NCBI RefSeq assembly: GCF_025717555.1
Contig: NZ_JAJIRP010000011.1
Span: forward strand, 1 to 64,000
Length of the DNA stretch: 64,000 bases
Origin: Paucibacter sp. B2R-40
GTDB taxonomy: Bacteria; Pseudomonadota; Gammaproteobacteria; Burkholderiales; Burkholderiaceae_C
Reading direction: 5' to 3'
In this document: positions 51,001 to 58,488 of the stretch, one piece after another
Layout: every line of letters starts with the position of its first letter
How positions within the stretch are numbered: position 1 is the stretch's first letter
Made by a program: the position numbers and the translations under genes
Notes under the pieces: model-generated
What the model was told of the DNA's origin: nothing
The model's input: only the letters and a program-made list of their open reading frames with translations
Database searches by the model: none

Positions 51001-53658
51001 AAAACCGGCCAGCGCGCCCAGCAGGGGCCCAGCCGCCAGCGCCGCCCAGACCAAGCCCAAGGCGACCCAAGGCGCTATGGCCATGCCGGCCAGCGACAAA
51101 ACCAACAGCAGCAAGGATGCCGGCGCGACCAAAGAACGGCGCAGATTGTCAAACATCTTCCAGCGACTGACCGCGCGAAACGGGTAGCGCCAGGGATTCA
51201 ACAGGATGGGCAATAACTGCCAGTCGCCGCGGGTCCAGCGGTGCACGCGCGAGGCCGCCACATCGGCATGGAATGGCGCGTCCTCGACCACCGTGATGTC
51301 GCTGACCGCTGCACAGCGCGCCAGCGCACCTTCCAGCAAGTCATGGCTCAAGACCTGACCCTCGGGCAAGCGCGCATGCAGCACCGCATGCAGGGCCTGC
51401 ACATGCAGCAGACCCTTGCCGCTGAAGCTGCCCTCCTGGAACAGGTCCTGATAGACCTCGGAGCTGGCCGCGCTATAGGGGTCGATGCCGCATTGGCCGG
51501 CAAAAAACCAGTGGTAGAGGGTGAAATCCTTGGGCGCTGGCAGCGGCGTCACCACGCGTGGCTGCAAGATGCCATAGCCCTGGGCAATATAGCGTCCGCT
51601 AGGGTCCAGATGCGGCTGGTTATGCGGGTGGGCGGCAACGCCGACCAGCTCGCGCAGGCGCCCGGGCGGCAGCTGGGTGTCGCTGTCCAGCGTGACGATG
51701 TAGCGCGTGGCGCGCTGCGGCGTCGACAACTCGCCCAAGTCGATAAAGGCCGCTTCAGTGCGCTCCCAAGGCGGCGGCTTCTCAGCGGCCGGATCGACGT
51801 TTGCTTGGCGGGCCGGATCGACCAGGAGATTGACCAACTGCTCCAGCTTGCCGCGCTTGCGCTCCCAGCCTATCCAGGCCTGCTCGGTGCGGCTGAAGCT
51901 GCGCCGCCGGTGCAACAACAAAAAGCGCGCCACCGGCAACTCTCCCGGCAGCGCGGCGGCCGCTGGATGGCGCAAATTGAGTTCGCGCAGTTGCGCGCAG
52001 GCCAGTTCGAGCAGAGCCGCATCGGCGGCCAGCTCGGGCGTGGGCGCGTCCAGCCAGTCGCTCAGCAATGCGAACTGCGCCTGCGCCTCGGGGTTGGCCA
52101 GATAGTGCAGATGCAGGCGGTGCACCAGCTCGCCGACGGCAGCAGCGCTGCTCAACATCGCCGGTACCACCACCATCACCCGGTGCTCCGGCGGTATGCC
52201 TTGCGCCAGCGCCAAGCGCGGCAAATGGCTGGGCCGGGCCGACTCACTGACCAGGCGGTTGATCACCGCCACCACGGCCTCGGACGCGGGGAACAACATC
52301 AGCAGCGCTGCCAGCGTCCACACGCCCTGCGGCGGGAGCAGCCAAGCCACCAGGCCCAAGCTGAAACAGCCCAGGGCCGCAAGGTAAATCGGCAAGGCCA
52401 GCCGGCGGCCGGCGCGCCGCGCGAGCTCGCTCAGCCATTCCAGGCTGCGCTGATGCACATTGCCAGGCAGACCGAGTGCCGCCAACAAGGCTGGCCGGCC
52501 GGCGCCGGCCAGCCAATAGCAGGCGTCCGCTTCGTTTTGATCCAGCTGATCGCGCTTATCGCCCATCAGCGCCAGCAAGGCCTGCGCCACCGCCACCTCG
52601 CTGCGGCCGCTGCGTCGCGCCAGCCGCTCGATCGCATGCAGGCTTTGGTCGCGGGTGACCATATGCTCGGCCGCGAACACCGGCGCGCTCATCATCAAAT
52701 GCATCAAGCTACTGCTGTGCGCGACGATGTCGGGCCAGTCGGCGTCCCCAATCGCGCGCAAGCTGGTCAGCGCATTGCTGACGCTGAGGTTGTCGGCGGT
52801 CTGATCGGCGGTCTGCTGCAGCTGCGCGGCGGCCAGATCGGGCAAGGCTTCGCTCAGCCAACGCGCCCGCCTTGAATCACTTTGGCGCTCGCCGGTCATG
52901 CGCTGATCCTGCAGGCGCTGCGCCATCTGGGCCAAAAAGACCCGGCCGACGCCGCGCTGATTCAGCAGCGCCAGCAAGTCGTCCAGCGCGGCGGTGGTGA
53001 AGCTGTCCAGGCGGTCAAAACAGAGATTGGCAACCTCGCGCGCTGCCTTGTTGGTCGCCACCCGCTCGGCCAAGCGGCGCAGGTTTTCCACCAGCACCAC
53101 CCGCAGCGTGGTCGGCAAGGCCCAGATCTCGCGCAGGCTGAGCTCGCGCGTTTCCTGGTAGGCGGCCAGAAACTGCAACAGCAAGTCCTCATCGAAGGCG
53201 CCATCGGTATGCGCGACAAAGGCCCAGGCCACGCCGTAGATGCGCGGCAGACCGGCCAGCGGCTCGGCCAGCAAGACCGGCAAGGCGCGGAAATAGCCAC
53301 GCGGCAAGCCCTCGTGAACCTCTTTGAGCTGGGCCTCGATCAGATGGAAGTTATCAAGCAGCCATTCGGCCGCCGGGCTGATGTCATAGCCACTTTTGGC
53401 GCGCTCGCCGATATAGCGGTGGGCTTGGCGCAGCGCCTCAATATTGCTGCGCAGGCGGGGGAAAAAGCTCGCCGCAAACGCGCTCGAGCGCTCGGCGCTG
53501 TGGGTGGCGCCGAGGCTGCGGCCATGTTGCGCAAAGCGCTGCGGGCCGAAAATTTCGGCCCGTATCGGCGCTTGTAAGGCGCCGCGCTCGCCGCCCAGGA
53601 TCTCACACAACAGGGCCGAGGCCTCGGGCAGCAGGCGCTGCAATTCCCGCGTGGCCAT
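45031..53658 (-). CDS. ndvB: cyclic beta-1,2-glucan synthase (NdvB/ChvB-like)
   Basis: The 2875-residue protein matches rhizobial NdvB/ChvB in length and order. An N-terminal region (1-400) is followed by hydrophobic segments (about 405-470) and a GT84 glucosyltransferase domain with DSDTQLPPGRL (Asp658 and Asp660). More membrane helices follow (about 845-1035), then a glycoamylase-like domain (around 1300-1500, SGSMFEYLMPSLVL). The C-terminal GH94 phosphorylase module has GSGDWNDGMNRVG with Asp2528 at the general-acid position. It uses UDP-glucose at the inner membrane to make cyclic beta-1,2-glucan, exported to the periplasm for osmotic adaptation and host interaction. It ends a four-gene leftward operon starting at 55297. 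An exporter (NdvA) is not in the window. Confidence 0.93.
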   Translation of the reverse strand: MATRELQRLLPEASALLCEILGGERGALQAPIRAEIFGPQRFAQHGRSLGATHSAERSSAFAASFFPRLRSNIEALRQAHRYIGERAKSGYDISPAAEWLLDNFHLIEAQLKEVHEGLPRGYFRALPVLLAEPLAGLPRIYGVAWAFVAHTDGAFDEDLLLQFLAAYQETRELSLREIWALPTTLRVVLVENLRRLAERVATNKAAREVANLCFDRLDSFTTAALDDLLALLNQRGVGRVFLAQMAQRLQDQRMTGERQSDSRRARWLSEALPDLAAAQLQQTADQTADNLSVSNALTSLRAIGDADWPDIVAHSSSLMHLMMSAPVFAAEHMVTRDQSLHAIERLARRSGRSEVAVAQALLALMGDKRDQLDQNEADACYWLAGAGRPALLAALGLPGNVHQRSLEWLSELARRAGRRLALPIYLAALGCFSLGLVAWLLPPQGVWTLAALLMLFPASEAVVAVINRLVSESARPSHLPRLALAQGIPPEHRVMVVVPAMLSSAAAVGELVHRLHLHYLANPEAQAQFALLSDWLDAPTPELAADAALLELACAQLRELNLRHPAAAALPGELPVARFLLLHRRRSFSRTEQAWIGWERKRGKLEQLVNLLVDPARQANVDPAAEKPPPWERTEAAFIDLGELSTPQRATRYIVTLDSDTQLPPGRLRELVGVAAHPHNQPHLDPSGRYIAQGYGILQPRVVTPLPAPKDFTLYHWFFAGQCGIDPYSAASSEVYQDLFQEGSFSGKGLLHVQALHAVLHARLPEGQVLSHDLLEGALARCAAVSDITVVEDAPFHADVAASRVHRWTRGDWQLLPILLNPWRYPFRAVSRWKMFDNLRRSLVAPASLLLLVLSLAGMAIAPWVALGLVWAALAAGPLLGALAGFAPSRDDLALRHFYARAATDLLRALFSGLWLLGQLLQHALMALDAVIRALYRMLFSRRLLLQWTTAASAQAAAKTSLPAVLRQHWRAPLLALCLWAGLAMVGNIHPYLAGLFCLAWFAAPLVSWWVSRPNLACEQPELLLAEQIYLQGIARDTWRFFERCIGPGDRYLPPDNLQLDPQDMLAHRTSPTNIGLYLLATACAREFGWIGTQDLLSRLEATLSSMGELERYHGHFLNWYDTERGAALLPRYVSTVDSGNLCGHLFAAAQACRALAKAPFDGQASARALQAAQNRLRPLLAGRCGGAASLRLQLRWCLADLRATRHSTTLDLRATDRPLAAQRLLALAEAFERLAGEADFKFLYHPKRHLFHIGYRVAEQQLDSGFYDLLASESRLTSLFAVAKGDVPVRHWGALGRPFFAVATAAGLRSWSGSMFEYLMPSLVLDEPHGSVLREACLAALLEQIRYAELNQTPWGISESAYAGRDYTLAYQYAPQGVPRLALRRTPAEELVIAPYATALAAQIAPQAACRNFAMLESLGRVRGRYGFIEALDYTPARQSGSARFTAVSTLMAHHQGMSLVALANVLLGGVAQRWGMAPAPIEAVASLLHERAPREVSALFEPPQGWVQQPREVRAPSLLREVLPGETAVAPTHLLSNGRYSVSLRANGAGWSRWGRIGISRWRDDALRDTLGSFFYLRGLATTGGRAGLVSITQHPAPDPAAQYRSTFHADTVCFEAVWPQLQVQTTVWVSPEDDIEFRQVELRNLSERSLEFELISAFEVTLAEPRADEAHPAFSNLFLRAEWQAEDQALLFERKPRLASEQGLLAAHFLADGGPHLLGLRCQTDRQQWLGRNRQAGQPLADFETPATAEPGMRAHQDTGLDPVCALAARVRVGPQAKVVLTFATAACDSRARLDAIIDKYRQPSHVQRATLMSATLTGIRLRALGLSAENLAALQSVTTALVLTLTRPQSALPLDPGAALPAATPSCDRRQLWRFGISGDKPLILVSAGVLQGLGLLRTLAKALRLWSWGGVACDLVIINAEPASYLMALQRELMALRERHLAENQAGESAAQGLCGLHVLRADELTDAELSSLRTLACLRLHADGRPLPHHIADWLEQHEQALDARLEGSMTAVGPEHGSNMAPDLPQFQGQFGAQGSPEQGEFKFKIDALRRPLRPWINVLANRDFGAHISEAGGGYSWALNSRMNQLTPWSNDAVADLPGEWFLLQDLSTQAAWSVAPGAWGAVDVSYEVTHGQGFSVIKHRHGDLAVTATWCTDALTSVKQIELAFVNHGSRNLSLRVVGMAEWLLGANRADRSSLLTTAKPTRAGDRRLNTLLATQAEQAQGFGAGTAFLALAAPTESHAKAGHNAESVDWTCDRREFFDARGRLVLPDFFGKREGAGLDPCAALSTALQLAPGASARRVFLLGYGASPAAALQLAEQAAAVSAAQRLAATQASWDDLLGATQLSTPDPLFDAMVNRWLLYQTLACRLWAKAGFYQAGGATGFRDQLQDAMALAWAAPAMLRQQIVLCASRQFVEGDVQHWWHSPMGAGVRTHFSDDLLWLPLACAHYLRSSGDAGLLDQSVPFLDGAPISLGAEDAYYTPTESLEAASVYEHAARTLDRSLRVGVHGLPLMGSGDWNDGMNRVGIEGRGESVWLGWFLCRVVADFAPLARARGETFRAATWESAAAGWRSALIGPAWDGQWFKRAFFDDGEPLGSGQNAEARIDLIAQAWSVLSGAAPTALQRMAMTAAQTHLIDADAGLLRLLDPPLVNALPSAGYIQAYPPGVRENGGQYSHAGVWALMARAQLAQVSAEPDTGESAGDAVYRYFSYLSPAHRAAHPVHGPVYRIEPYVLAGDVYSQPPYVGRGGWSWYTGAAAWLHRAALESICGLRLEALQLSFRPYLPSHWPRVELTLKRQGREMHFVLLRVTPAEALATPGQLLLPGQSLVWPELPAYSSFVIPLLPAPAGLPAHSPARLLPTAAGEAR

Positions 53659-53661
53659 CGC

Positions 53662-53910
53662 TCAGCCAAGCAAGGCGCTGCCAAGCACCAACAGCAGCAA
53701 GGCCAGCACCAGACTGGTGACGAAACGTGGTGCCACAAAGCCATGCAAGGTCTCGGCCGCACAGCGCAAGCGAAAGATGCCGCCGCTGTTGGCCCGGCAC
53801 AAGCCCAGGTGCTCGCCCATGGCTTTGAGCTCACCGGGTGACGTGTCGGCGCTGTCGCCGAACGATGAGGTGCTCCAGGTGCTGCCGGAGCCTGCGTTGT
53901 TGTGCCTCAT
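53662..53910 (-). CDS. small membrane protein of unknown function
   Basis: The 82-residue protein has a Ser/Thr-rich start and one C-terminal membrane helix (VTSLVLALLLLVLGSALL, about residues 62-80), as in tail-anchored proteins. I chose the ATG at 53910, with GAGGGG six bases before it; TTG 53925 and ATG 53916 are in frame. It sits 11 bases after the OmpA gene and three before the glucan synthase, so it is translated with them. It might assist the synthase, but nothing in the sequence shows this. Confidence 0.7.
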   Translation of the reverse strand: MRHNNAGSGSTWSTSSFGDSADTSPGELKAMGEHLGLCRANSGGIFRLRCAAETLHGFVAPRFVTSLVLALLLLVLGSALLG

Positions 53911-53921
53911 AGTCATCCCCC

Positions 53922-54854
53922 TCAACGCCGAGGACGCACGGGCTGCTCATTCTCCGAGACGTAGATCTCGACCCGGCGGTTCAGCGCCCGGTTGCTGGCA
54001 CTTGCGTTGTCAACCACTGGAAAGCTCTCGCCATGGCCGACCGTCGCGATACGCGTCGCCGCCAAGCCATTGCCCGCAGCCAGCAGCGCCGCCTTGACCG
54101 CATCGGCGCGGCGCAGCGACAAGGCCTCATTCAGGGCCGTGCCGCCACTGCTGTCGGTATGGCCTTCGATCAACACTTGCCGATTCGGATACTGCTGCAA
54201 AAACTCGGCCAGCTTGCGCAGCGACTGCTGGGCAGCCGGCTTGACTTCGGCACGGTTCAACTCGAATAACACGTCACCCAAGGTCACCAGCATGCCGCGC
54301 TCGGTCTTTTGCGCCTGCAATGCGGCCAACTCAGCCTGCTGAGCCTGCAGCTGCGTCTGTGCTTGCGCCGTCTGGGCCTGTGCGCTGACCGCGGCGGCCA
54401 CAGCCACCCCGCTCGCTTGCTCGGCGGCGGCGGCTTGACGCTGCGCAATGCCGGTCTGATTTCGCGAACGCTGTAGTTCAGCGGTGCGCTGATCAGCGCG
54501 CGCACGCTCGCGTTCGGCTTCGCTGCCGGTAAGGGCCGCGTCATTGCTCTTGGCCAGCGCCACCGCGACCGCTCGACGCGCTTGGCTGTTGGCCACATAG
54601 GCCGAACTGTCCAGCTCCGCACCGGCGTCGCCCTTGGCCAGCAGCGCGTTGGCGCGGCTGAGCGAGTCGGTGGCCGTCTTCAACTCCAATGGCGCATGTG
54701 TGCGCACCATGGGGTCTGCCTCGGCATTCAGCACGGCCTGGCGCGCTTCCACCAAGGCGGGCGGCGCTGCCGGTGGCGTGCTGGCGCAAGCGCCCAGCAG
54801 CAAGCTGCTGAGCAGCAAGGAGGATGTCTTGGGGGTAAAGGCAAATGATTTCAT
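53922..54854 (-). CDS. OmpA-family lipoprotein with DUF4398 region
   Basis: The 310-residue protein has a lipoprotein signal (SSLLLGAC). A helical DUF4398-like part (about 25-105) and a Gln/Ala-rich coiled region (about 105-185) lead to an OmpA peptidoglycan-binding domain (about 190-305). The last contains EGHTDSSGGTALNEALSLRRADAV and NRALNRRVEI. It would anchor the outer membrane to the wall. I chose the ATG at 54854 so that the signal is N-terminal. It lies between another DUF4398 lipoprotein and the small membrane protein in the glucan synthase operon. Confidence 0.9.
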   Translation of the reverse strand: MKSFAFTPKTSSLLLSSLLLGACASTPPAAPPALVEARQAVLNAEADPMVRTHAPLELKTATDSLSRANALLAKGDAGAELDSSAYVANSQARRAVAVALAKSNDAALTGSEAERERARADQRTAELQRSRNQTGIAQRQAAAAEQASGVAVAAAVSAQAQTAQAQTQLQAQQAELAALQAQKTERGMLVTLGDVLFELNRAEVKPAAQQSLRKLAEFLQQYPNRQVLIEGHTDSSGGTALNEALSLRRADAVKAALLAAGNGLAATRIATVGHGESFPVVDNASASNRALNRRVEIYVSENEQPVRPRR

Positions 54855-54898
54855 GGGGCGGTTTTCCTGGTGCTGACGGGGCTGAGTTGTGTTGGACA

Positions 54899-55297
54899 TC
54901 ACTTGCGCGACATCTCATCGCGCAGCTGGCGTATGCCCTCGCGCACCTCCGCCAGCGCACGGGCCGAGCGAACCGAACGGGCCTGACTCTCGGCCAGCGC
55001 GGCGTCGGCCTCGGCCTGCTCGGCCAAGCGCCGCGCCAGCTCAAAATCCTTGTTGGCAAAGGCCGCATTGGCCAGACTGAGTTTTTGGCGTGCGGCCGCC
55101 ACTTCCACCGGCGCGTCCACTGCAGCCGAGGTGTCGGCTCGCTCGACCGCCGCTTTGCTGACCGCCATTTGCGCCGTTGGCGGCGTGCTGGAACACGCTG
55201 ACAATGCTGCGATCAAAACCAGGCTGACAAAGGGCAGCGCAACTCGCGGATGTTGCTGTCGCTGTTGCTGTTGGGGTGTTAGGGCAAGGTATTTCAT
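54899..55297 (-). CDS. DUF4398 lipoprotein
   Basis: The 132-residue protein has a Gln-rich leader, a hydrophobic segment and the lipobox AALSAC. The mature helical part (VEVAAARQKLSLANAAFANKDFELARRLAEQAEADA) matches the DUF4398 pattern. GGAG precedes the ATG at 55297 by five bases; an upstream frame from 55318 is less likely. It is the first gene of the glucan synthase operon. DUF4398 proteins have no known activity. Confidence 0.85.
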   Translation of the reverse strand: MKYLALTPQQQQRQQHPRVALPFVSLVLIAALSACSSTPPTAQMAVSKAAVERADTSAAVDAPVEVAAARQKLSLANAAFANKDFELARRLAEQAEADAALAESQARSVRSARALAEVREGIRQLRDEMSRK

Positions 55298-55413
55298 GGC
55301 TTCTCCAAAGGTCTGCATGTCTTGTTGCCATGATGCTGAGCCAGCCCCGCTATCGCCATCAGCCGAGCCCGCAAGCGGCTGTCAGACAGGGACTACAGCG
55401 CTGCGCCAAGGGC

Positions 55414-55965
55414 TCAGTCGGCGTGCTGTTTGAGCCAGGCCAGGTAATGCTCGACCCAGCTCTGCATCAAGCCCTTGACGCCAGCGCCGAAGCCGCCATC
55501 GGCATCAAAGAAGCCTTCCTTGGCCTGCAAAAAGGCCTCGGGCACACCCATCGCGGGCACATCCAGGCAGGCCAGCACATTGCGCAAATGTTGCTGCGCC
55601 AGCGCGGTGCCGATGACGCCCACCGATATGCCCAATAGGCCCGCTGGCTTGCCCGCCCAGACGCTTTGCCCATAGGGGCGCGAACCATGGTCGATGGCGT
55701 TCTTGAGCACGCCGGGGATGGAGCGGTTGTATTCGGGCGACACAAACAGCAAGCCCTGCGAGGCCAGCACATCGGCCCGCAGGCGCTGCACGGGCGCGCT
55801 GGGGGTGGCGTCGTCGTCTTGGTTGTAGAGCGGCAAGTCCCCGATCTCGATGGCTTTGAAGCTGATCCAATCGGGCGCCAAGCGCATCACGGCGCCGGCC
55901 AACTGCCGGTTGAAGGACTCGCGGCGTAGGCTGCCGACGATCACCGCCACTTGATAGTTCTGCAT
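55414..55965 (-). CDS. NADPH-dependent FMN reductase
   Basis: The 183-residue flavodoxin-like protein has the FMN phosphate loop VGSLRRESFNRQLA at the start and SPEYNRSIPGVLKNAIDHGSRPYG in the middle, as in the NADPH-dependent FMN reductase/azoreductase family. It reduces flavins, quinones or azo compounds in the cytosol. GGAG lies seven bases before the ATG at 55965. It could supply reduced flavin to flavoenzymes such as the halogenases 27 kb away, but there is no linkage to support that. Confidence 0.9.
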   Translation of the reverse strand: MQNYQVAVIVGSLRRESFNRQLAGAVMRLAPDWISFKAIEIGDLPLYNQDDDATPSAPVQRLRADVLASQGLLFVSPEYNRSIPGVLKNAIDHGSRPYGQSVWAGKPAGLLGISVGVIGTALAQQHLRNVLACLDVPAMGVPEAFLQAKEGFFDADGGFGAGVKGLMQSWVEHYLAWLKQHAD

Positions 55966-56019
55966 AAGAAGTCTCCGCAAAAAGGAGACTCGAACTTACG
56001 CAAGCTGATCTGACTGGTC

Positions 56020-56035
56020 TGTGCGTTAGGCCACG
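56020..56035. promoter_or_regulatory. weak copy of the shared palindromic motif
   Basis: TGTGCGTTAGGCCACG keeps the left half-site and part of the right. It lies 55 bases upstream of the FMN reductase start and just past the cbpM stop. Confidence 0.25.
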
Positions 56036-56039
56036 TTCG

Positions 56040-56363
56040 TTAGCAGCCGGCGCGACTCAGGCGGCGCTTGAGTTGATCGATTTCTTCCAGCAAGTCCAGC
56101 ACCAGGGCGGTGCCATGTGGGGCCAGATCCAGCTCGCGCTGCAGGCGCAGCGCCAGGCGCGCGCGGCGCAGCGCAGCGCCCTCGAACAGCCATTGCCCCA
56201 TGTCTTCGCCCATCACGCCGAACACCCCCTCGTGCACCAACTCGGCCACTTGCAAGGCATCCACCTGGCAGGCCTGGCTGAGCCCGCTCAGCGTGAATTG
56301 CCACTCGCGTTCGACCACGATCGCCGGCTCTGCCCCTTGCTGCTGCACCAAATTCATGGCCAT
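56040..56363 (-). CDS. cbpM: CbpM-like chaperone modulator
   Basis: The 107-residue protein has the MerR_2/CbpM pattern: an N-terminal strand pair with REWQFTLSGLSQACQVDALQVAELVHEGV and a C-terminal helix LALVLDLLEEIDQLKRRLSR-like end. In E. coli CbpM binds the J domain of CbpA and inhibits it. AGGAG lies seven bases before the ATG at 56363, and cbpA ends 11 bases upstream, the usual order cbpA-cbpM. Confidence 0.88.
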   Translation of the reverse strand: MAMNLVQQQGAEPAIVVEREWQFTLSGLSQACQVDALQVAELVHEGVFGVMGEDMGQWLFEGAALRRARLALRLQRELDLAPHGTALVLDLLEEIDQLKRRLSRAGC

Positions 56364-56374
56364 CTTGAAACTCC

Positions 56375-57358
56375 TCAAGCTTGCACCGAAACGCGTGGGT
56401 TGAAACTGCTGAACTGCGCCGCCATGCTGCGGTAGGCGTCTTCGGCCGCCTGCGTGTCGGCCGGCGGCAGCTGCACTTGCAAAACCGCATAGAGATCGCC
56501 GGCGGCACCGGCATTGAAGGCCGGCAAGCCGCGCCCTTTGAGCCTGAGCTTGCGCCCGCTTTTGGACGCCGGCGGCACCGTCAGGGCCAGCTCGCCGTCG
56601 GGCGTTTGCAAGCTCACCGTCGCACCCAGGGCCGCCTCCCAAGGCGCTACAGGCAGGTCCATATAGACATCCCCGGCCTCGACACGAAAGCGCGCATTGG
56701 GCAAAAACGCAATCTCCAGATAGAGATCACCGGGGGGCGCACCGCCATGCCCCATTTGCCCCTGCCCCGCCAAGCGCAGATGCTGACCGGCCTGTATGCC
56801 TTTGGGAATGCTGACTTGGATGCGCTTGTTTTGCATCTGTGCAGCACCGGCCGCGTCACGCTGAGGCACATGCAAAGTGATCGTGCGCTGCGCCCCCCGG
56901 TAGGCGTCGAGTAAATCAATGCTGACCTTCGCATGCTGATCTGCGCCCGCGCGTTGCGAGAATTCATGCGCCGAGCCCCGGCCATTGCCGCGCCCTGCCT
57001 GGCGACCAAACAAGGCCTCAAAGAAGCTGCTGTGGGCGCCGCCCGCGCCGTCCGCGCCATTTGGCGCACCCGCAAACTCGCCGCCGTTGAAGGCAAAGCC
57101 ATCGCTCCAACCGGGCGCCGGCTTGAACGCCGAGCCGCCCTGCGCCTCTTTGTCGATGGCGTCATAGGCGGCGCGCCGCTCCACATCACAAAGCGCTTCA
57201 TGCGCCTCCGCGATGTCTTTGAAACGCGCCTCCGCGTCAGGCTCTTTGCTGACATCCGGGTGGTACTTGCGCGCCAGCTTGCGATAGGCGCGCTTGATTT
57301 GATCGGCGGTGGCGCTGCGCTCAAGCCCTAGCGTGCGGTAATAGTCCTTGAACTCCAT
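56375..57358 (-). CDS. cbpA: CbpA-like DnaJ-family co-chaperone
   Basis: The 327-residue protein begins with a J domain (residues 1-70, FKDYYRTLGL and HPDVS, that is the HPD motif). A Gly-rich linker follows and then two DnaJ C-terminal substrate-binding domains (about 130-310); there is no zinc finger, which marks the CbpA class. It stimulates DnaK and can bind curved DNA. I chose the ATG at 57358, where the J domain starts. A palindromic motif lies 96 bases upstream. Confidence 0.92.
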   Translation of the reverse strand: MEFKDYYRTLGLERSATADQIKRAYRKLARKYHPDVSKEPDAEARFKDIAEAHEALCDVERRAAYDAIDKEAQGGSAFKPAPGWSDGFAFNGGEFAGAPNGADGAGGAHSSFFEALFGRQAGRGNGRGSAHEFSQRAGADQHAKVSIDLLDAYRGAQRTITLHVPQRDAAGAAQMQNKRIQVSIPKGIQAGQHLRLAGQGQMGHGGAPPGDLYLEIAFLPNARFRVEAGDVYMDLPVAPWEAALGATVSLQTPDGELALTVPPASKSGRKLRLKGRGLPAFNAGAAGDLYAVLQVQLPPADTQAAEDAYRSMAAQFSSFNPRVSVQA

Positions 57359-57662
57359 GGCTTGAGGCTTCCCGCTGTGTGTGAATGCGCGGCGCTGGCC
57401 ATCAGGGCCGCGCTCGCTGCCCCGCATTTGGCCGGGCGGCAACACAGCCTGTCTGTGCGCCAGCGCACACAAGCGGCGGCAATTCGAGCCTGCGTTGCGC
57501 CAACGCAAGTCGTTCGCCGGCAAGCCCCCCTAACTTCATCGCCGCGTCCGTTTCAAGCACCGTAGCGGTCTACACTGCCGGTTCAACCTGACCAGGCCCC
57601 TCCACCGCAAGCTTTTGCCGTTATTGGCGCTATTCGCCAATATTCGCCGCTTGGAGTTTTAA
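57359..57662. other. divergent promoter region of cbpA and first Crp/Fnr gene
   Basis: About 300 bases without a gene. It holds the perfect palindrome TGTGCGCCAGCGCACA (57454-57469). Just before the Crp-like start it also holds ATTGGCG-ctatt-CGCCAAT (57623-57641) with a second TATTCGCC at 57641-57648, which could be an autoregulatory site. Confidence 0.6.
57454..57469. promoter_or_regulatory. perfect palindromic motif TGTGCGCCAGCGCACA
   Basis: Best copy of the motif also seen at 39819 and 43704 (14 of 16 positions shared among the three after orientation). It sits between cbpA and the first Crp/Fnr-family gene and could serve either. Confidence 0.5.
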
Positions 57663-58382
57663 ATGGCCGCCCCTTCCAGCCTTCGCAAGAATCACCTGCT
57701 CGACGCGCTGCCCGAGCCGGAATGGCAGCGCCTGCTGCCCCATCTTGAGAGCGTCGACATGCCGCTGGGCTTGGTGCTGTACGAGCCGGGCAGCACGCTC
57801 AGCCATGTCTATTTCCCCACCAGCGCGATCGTGTCTTTGCTCTACGTAATGCAAAACGGCGCTTCGGCCGAGATCGCCGTGGTGGGCTTTGAAGGCCTGC
57901 TGGGCATCTCCTTGTTCATGGGTGGTGACTCCACGCCCAGCCGCGCGGTAGTCCAGAGTGCGGGCCAGGGTCTGCGGATGACGGCGCAGGCCATCAAGGA
58001 GGAGTTCAAGCGCTCCGGCCCGGTGATGCATCTGCTGCTGCGCTACACGCAGGCGTTGATCACGCAGATGTCGCAGACTGCGGTCTGCAACCGCCACCAC
58101 TCGCTCGACCAGCAGCTCTGCCGCTGGCTGCTGCTCAGCCTGGACCGGCTGCGCAGCCATGACTTGGTGATGACGCAGGAGCTGATCGCCAATATGCTGG
58201 GCGTGCGCCGCGAGGGCGTGACCGAGAGTGCGCTCAAGCTCAGCCAAGCGGGCCTGATCCGCTATGCGCGCGGTCACATCACCGTGCTGGACCGCCCCGG
58301 CCTGGAGCGGCGTAGCTGCGAATGCTATGCGGTGGTCAAGAAAGAATATGAGCGCTTGCTGCCCAAGGCCATGGCAGTTTGA
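57663..58382 (+). CDS. Crp/Fnr-family regulator, paralog 1
   Basis: The 239-residue protein has an N-terminal cyclic-nucleotide-binding-type fold (about 25-120) and a C-terminal winged helix (about 150-215) with MTQELIANMLGVRREGVTESALKLSQAGLI. The phosphate-binding GE...RxA set of CRP is not recognisable (GISLFMGGDSTPSRAV), so cAMP is unlikely, and there is no cysteine cluster for an iron-sulfur centre. A C-terminal CxCY motif (SCECYAVVKKEY) follows the DNA-binding part. It is the first of three tandem paralogs on the same strand. Confidence 0.9.
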   Translation: MAAPSSLRKNHLLDALPEPEWQRLLPHLESVDMPLGLVLYEPGSTLSHVYFPTSAIVSLLYVMQNGASAEIAVVGFEGLLGISLFMGGDSTPSRAVVQSAGQGLRMTAQAIKEEFKRSGPVMHLLLRYTQALITQMSQTAVCNRHHSLDQQLCRWLLLSLDRLRSHDLVMTQELIANMLGVRREGVTESALKLSQAGLIRYARGHITVLDRPGLERRSCECYAVVKKEYERLLPKAMAV

Positions 58383-58413
58383 GAGCGCCCCTGTAGGACA
58401 GAGTTGACAGCAG

Positions 58414-58432
58414 CATCAGCCCTCGGCTGATG
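58414..58432 (+). other. stem-loop between Crp-like paralogs 1 and 2
   Basis: CATCAGCC (58414-58421) and GGCTGATG (58425-58432) form a perfect 8-bp stem with a CTC loop, 32 bases after the first paralog. No T-run follows, so termination would be weak; it may instead be a binding palindrome. Confidence 0.45.
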
Positions 58433-58488
58433 GTCAGGCCAGGGACGCGAGGCAAAGATGGGCACTCCAAAACGCATCGGAGCCCGTC

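Noticed and set aside
51241-52875. Second long frame opposite the glucan synthase (544 codons)
   Set aside because: Same composition bias as other antisense shadows, with conserved GT84 motifs on the other strand.
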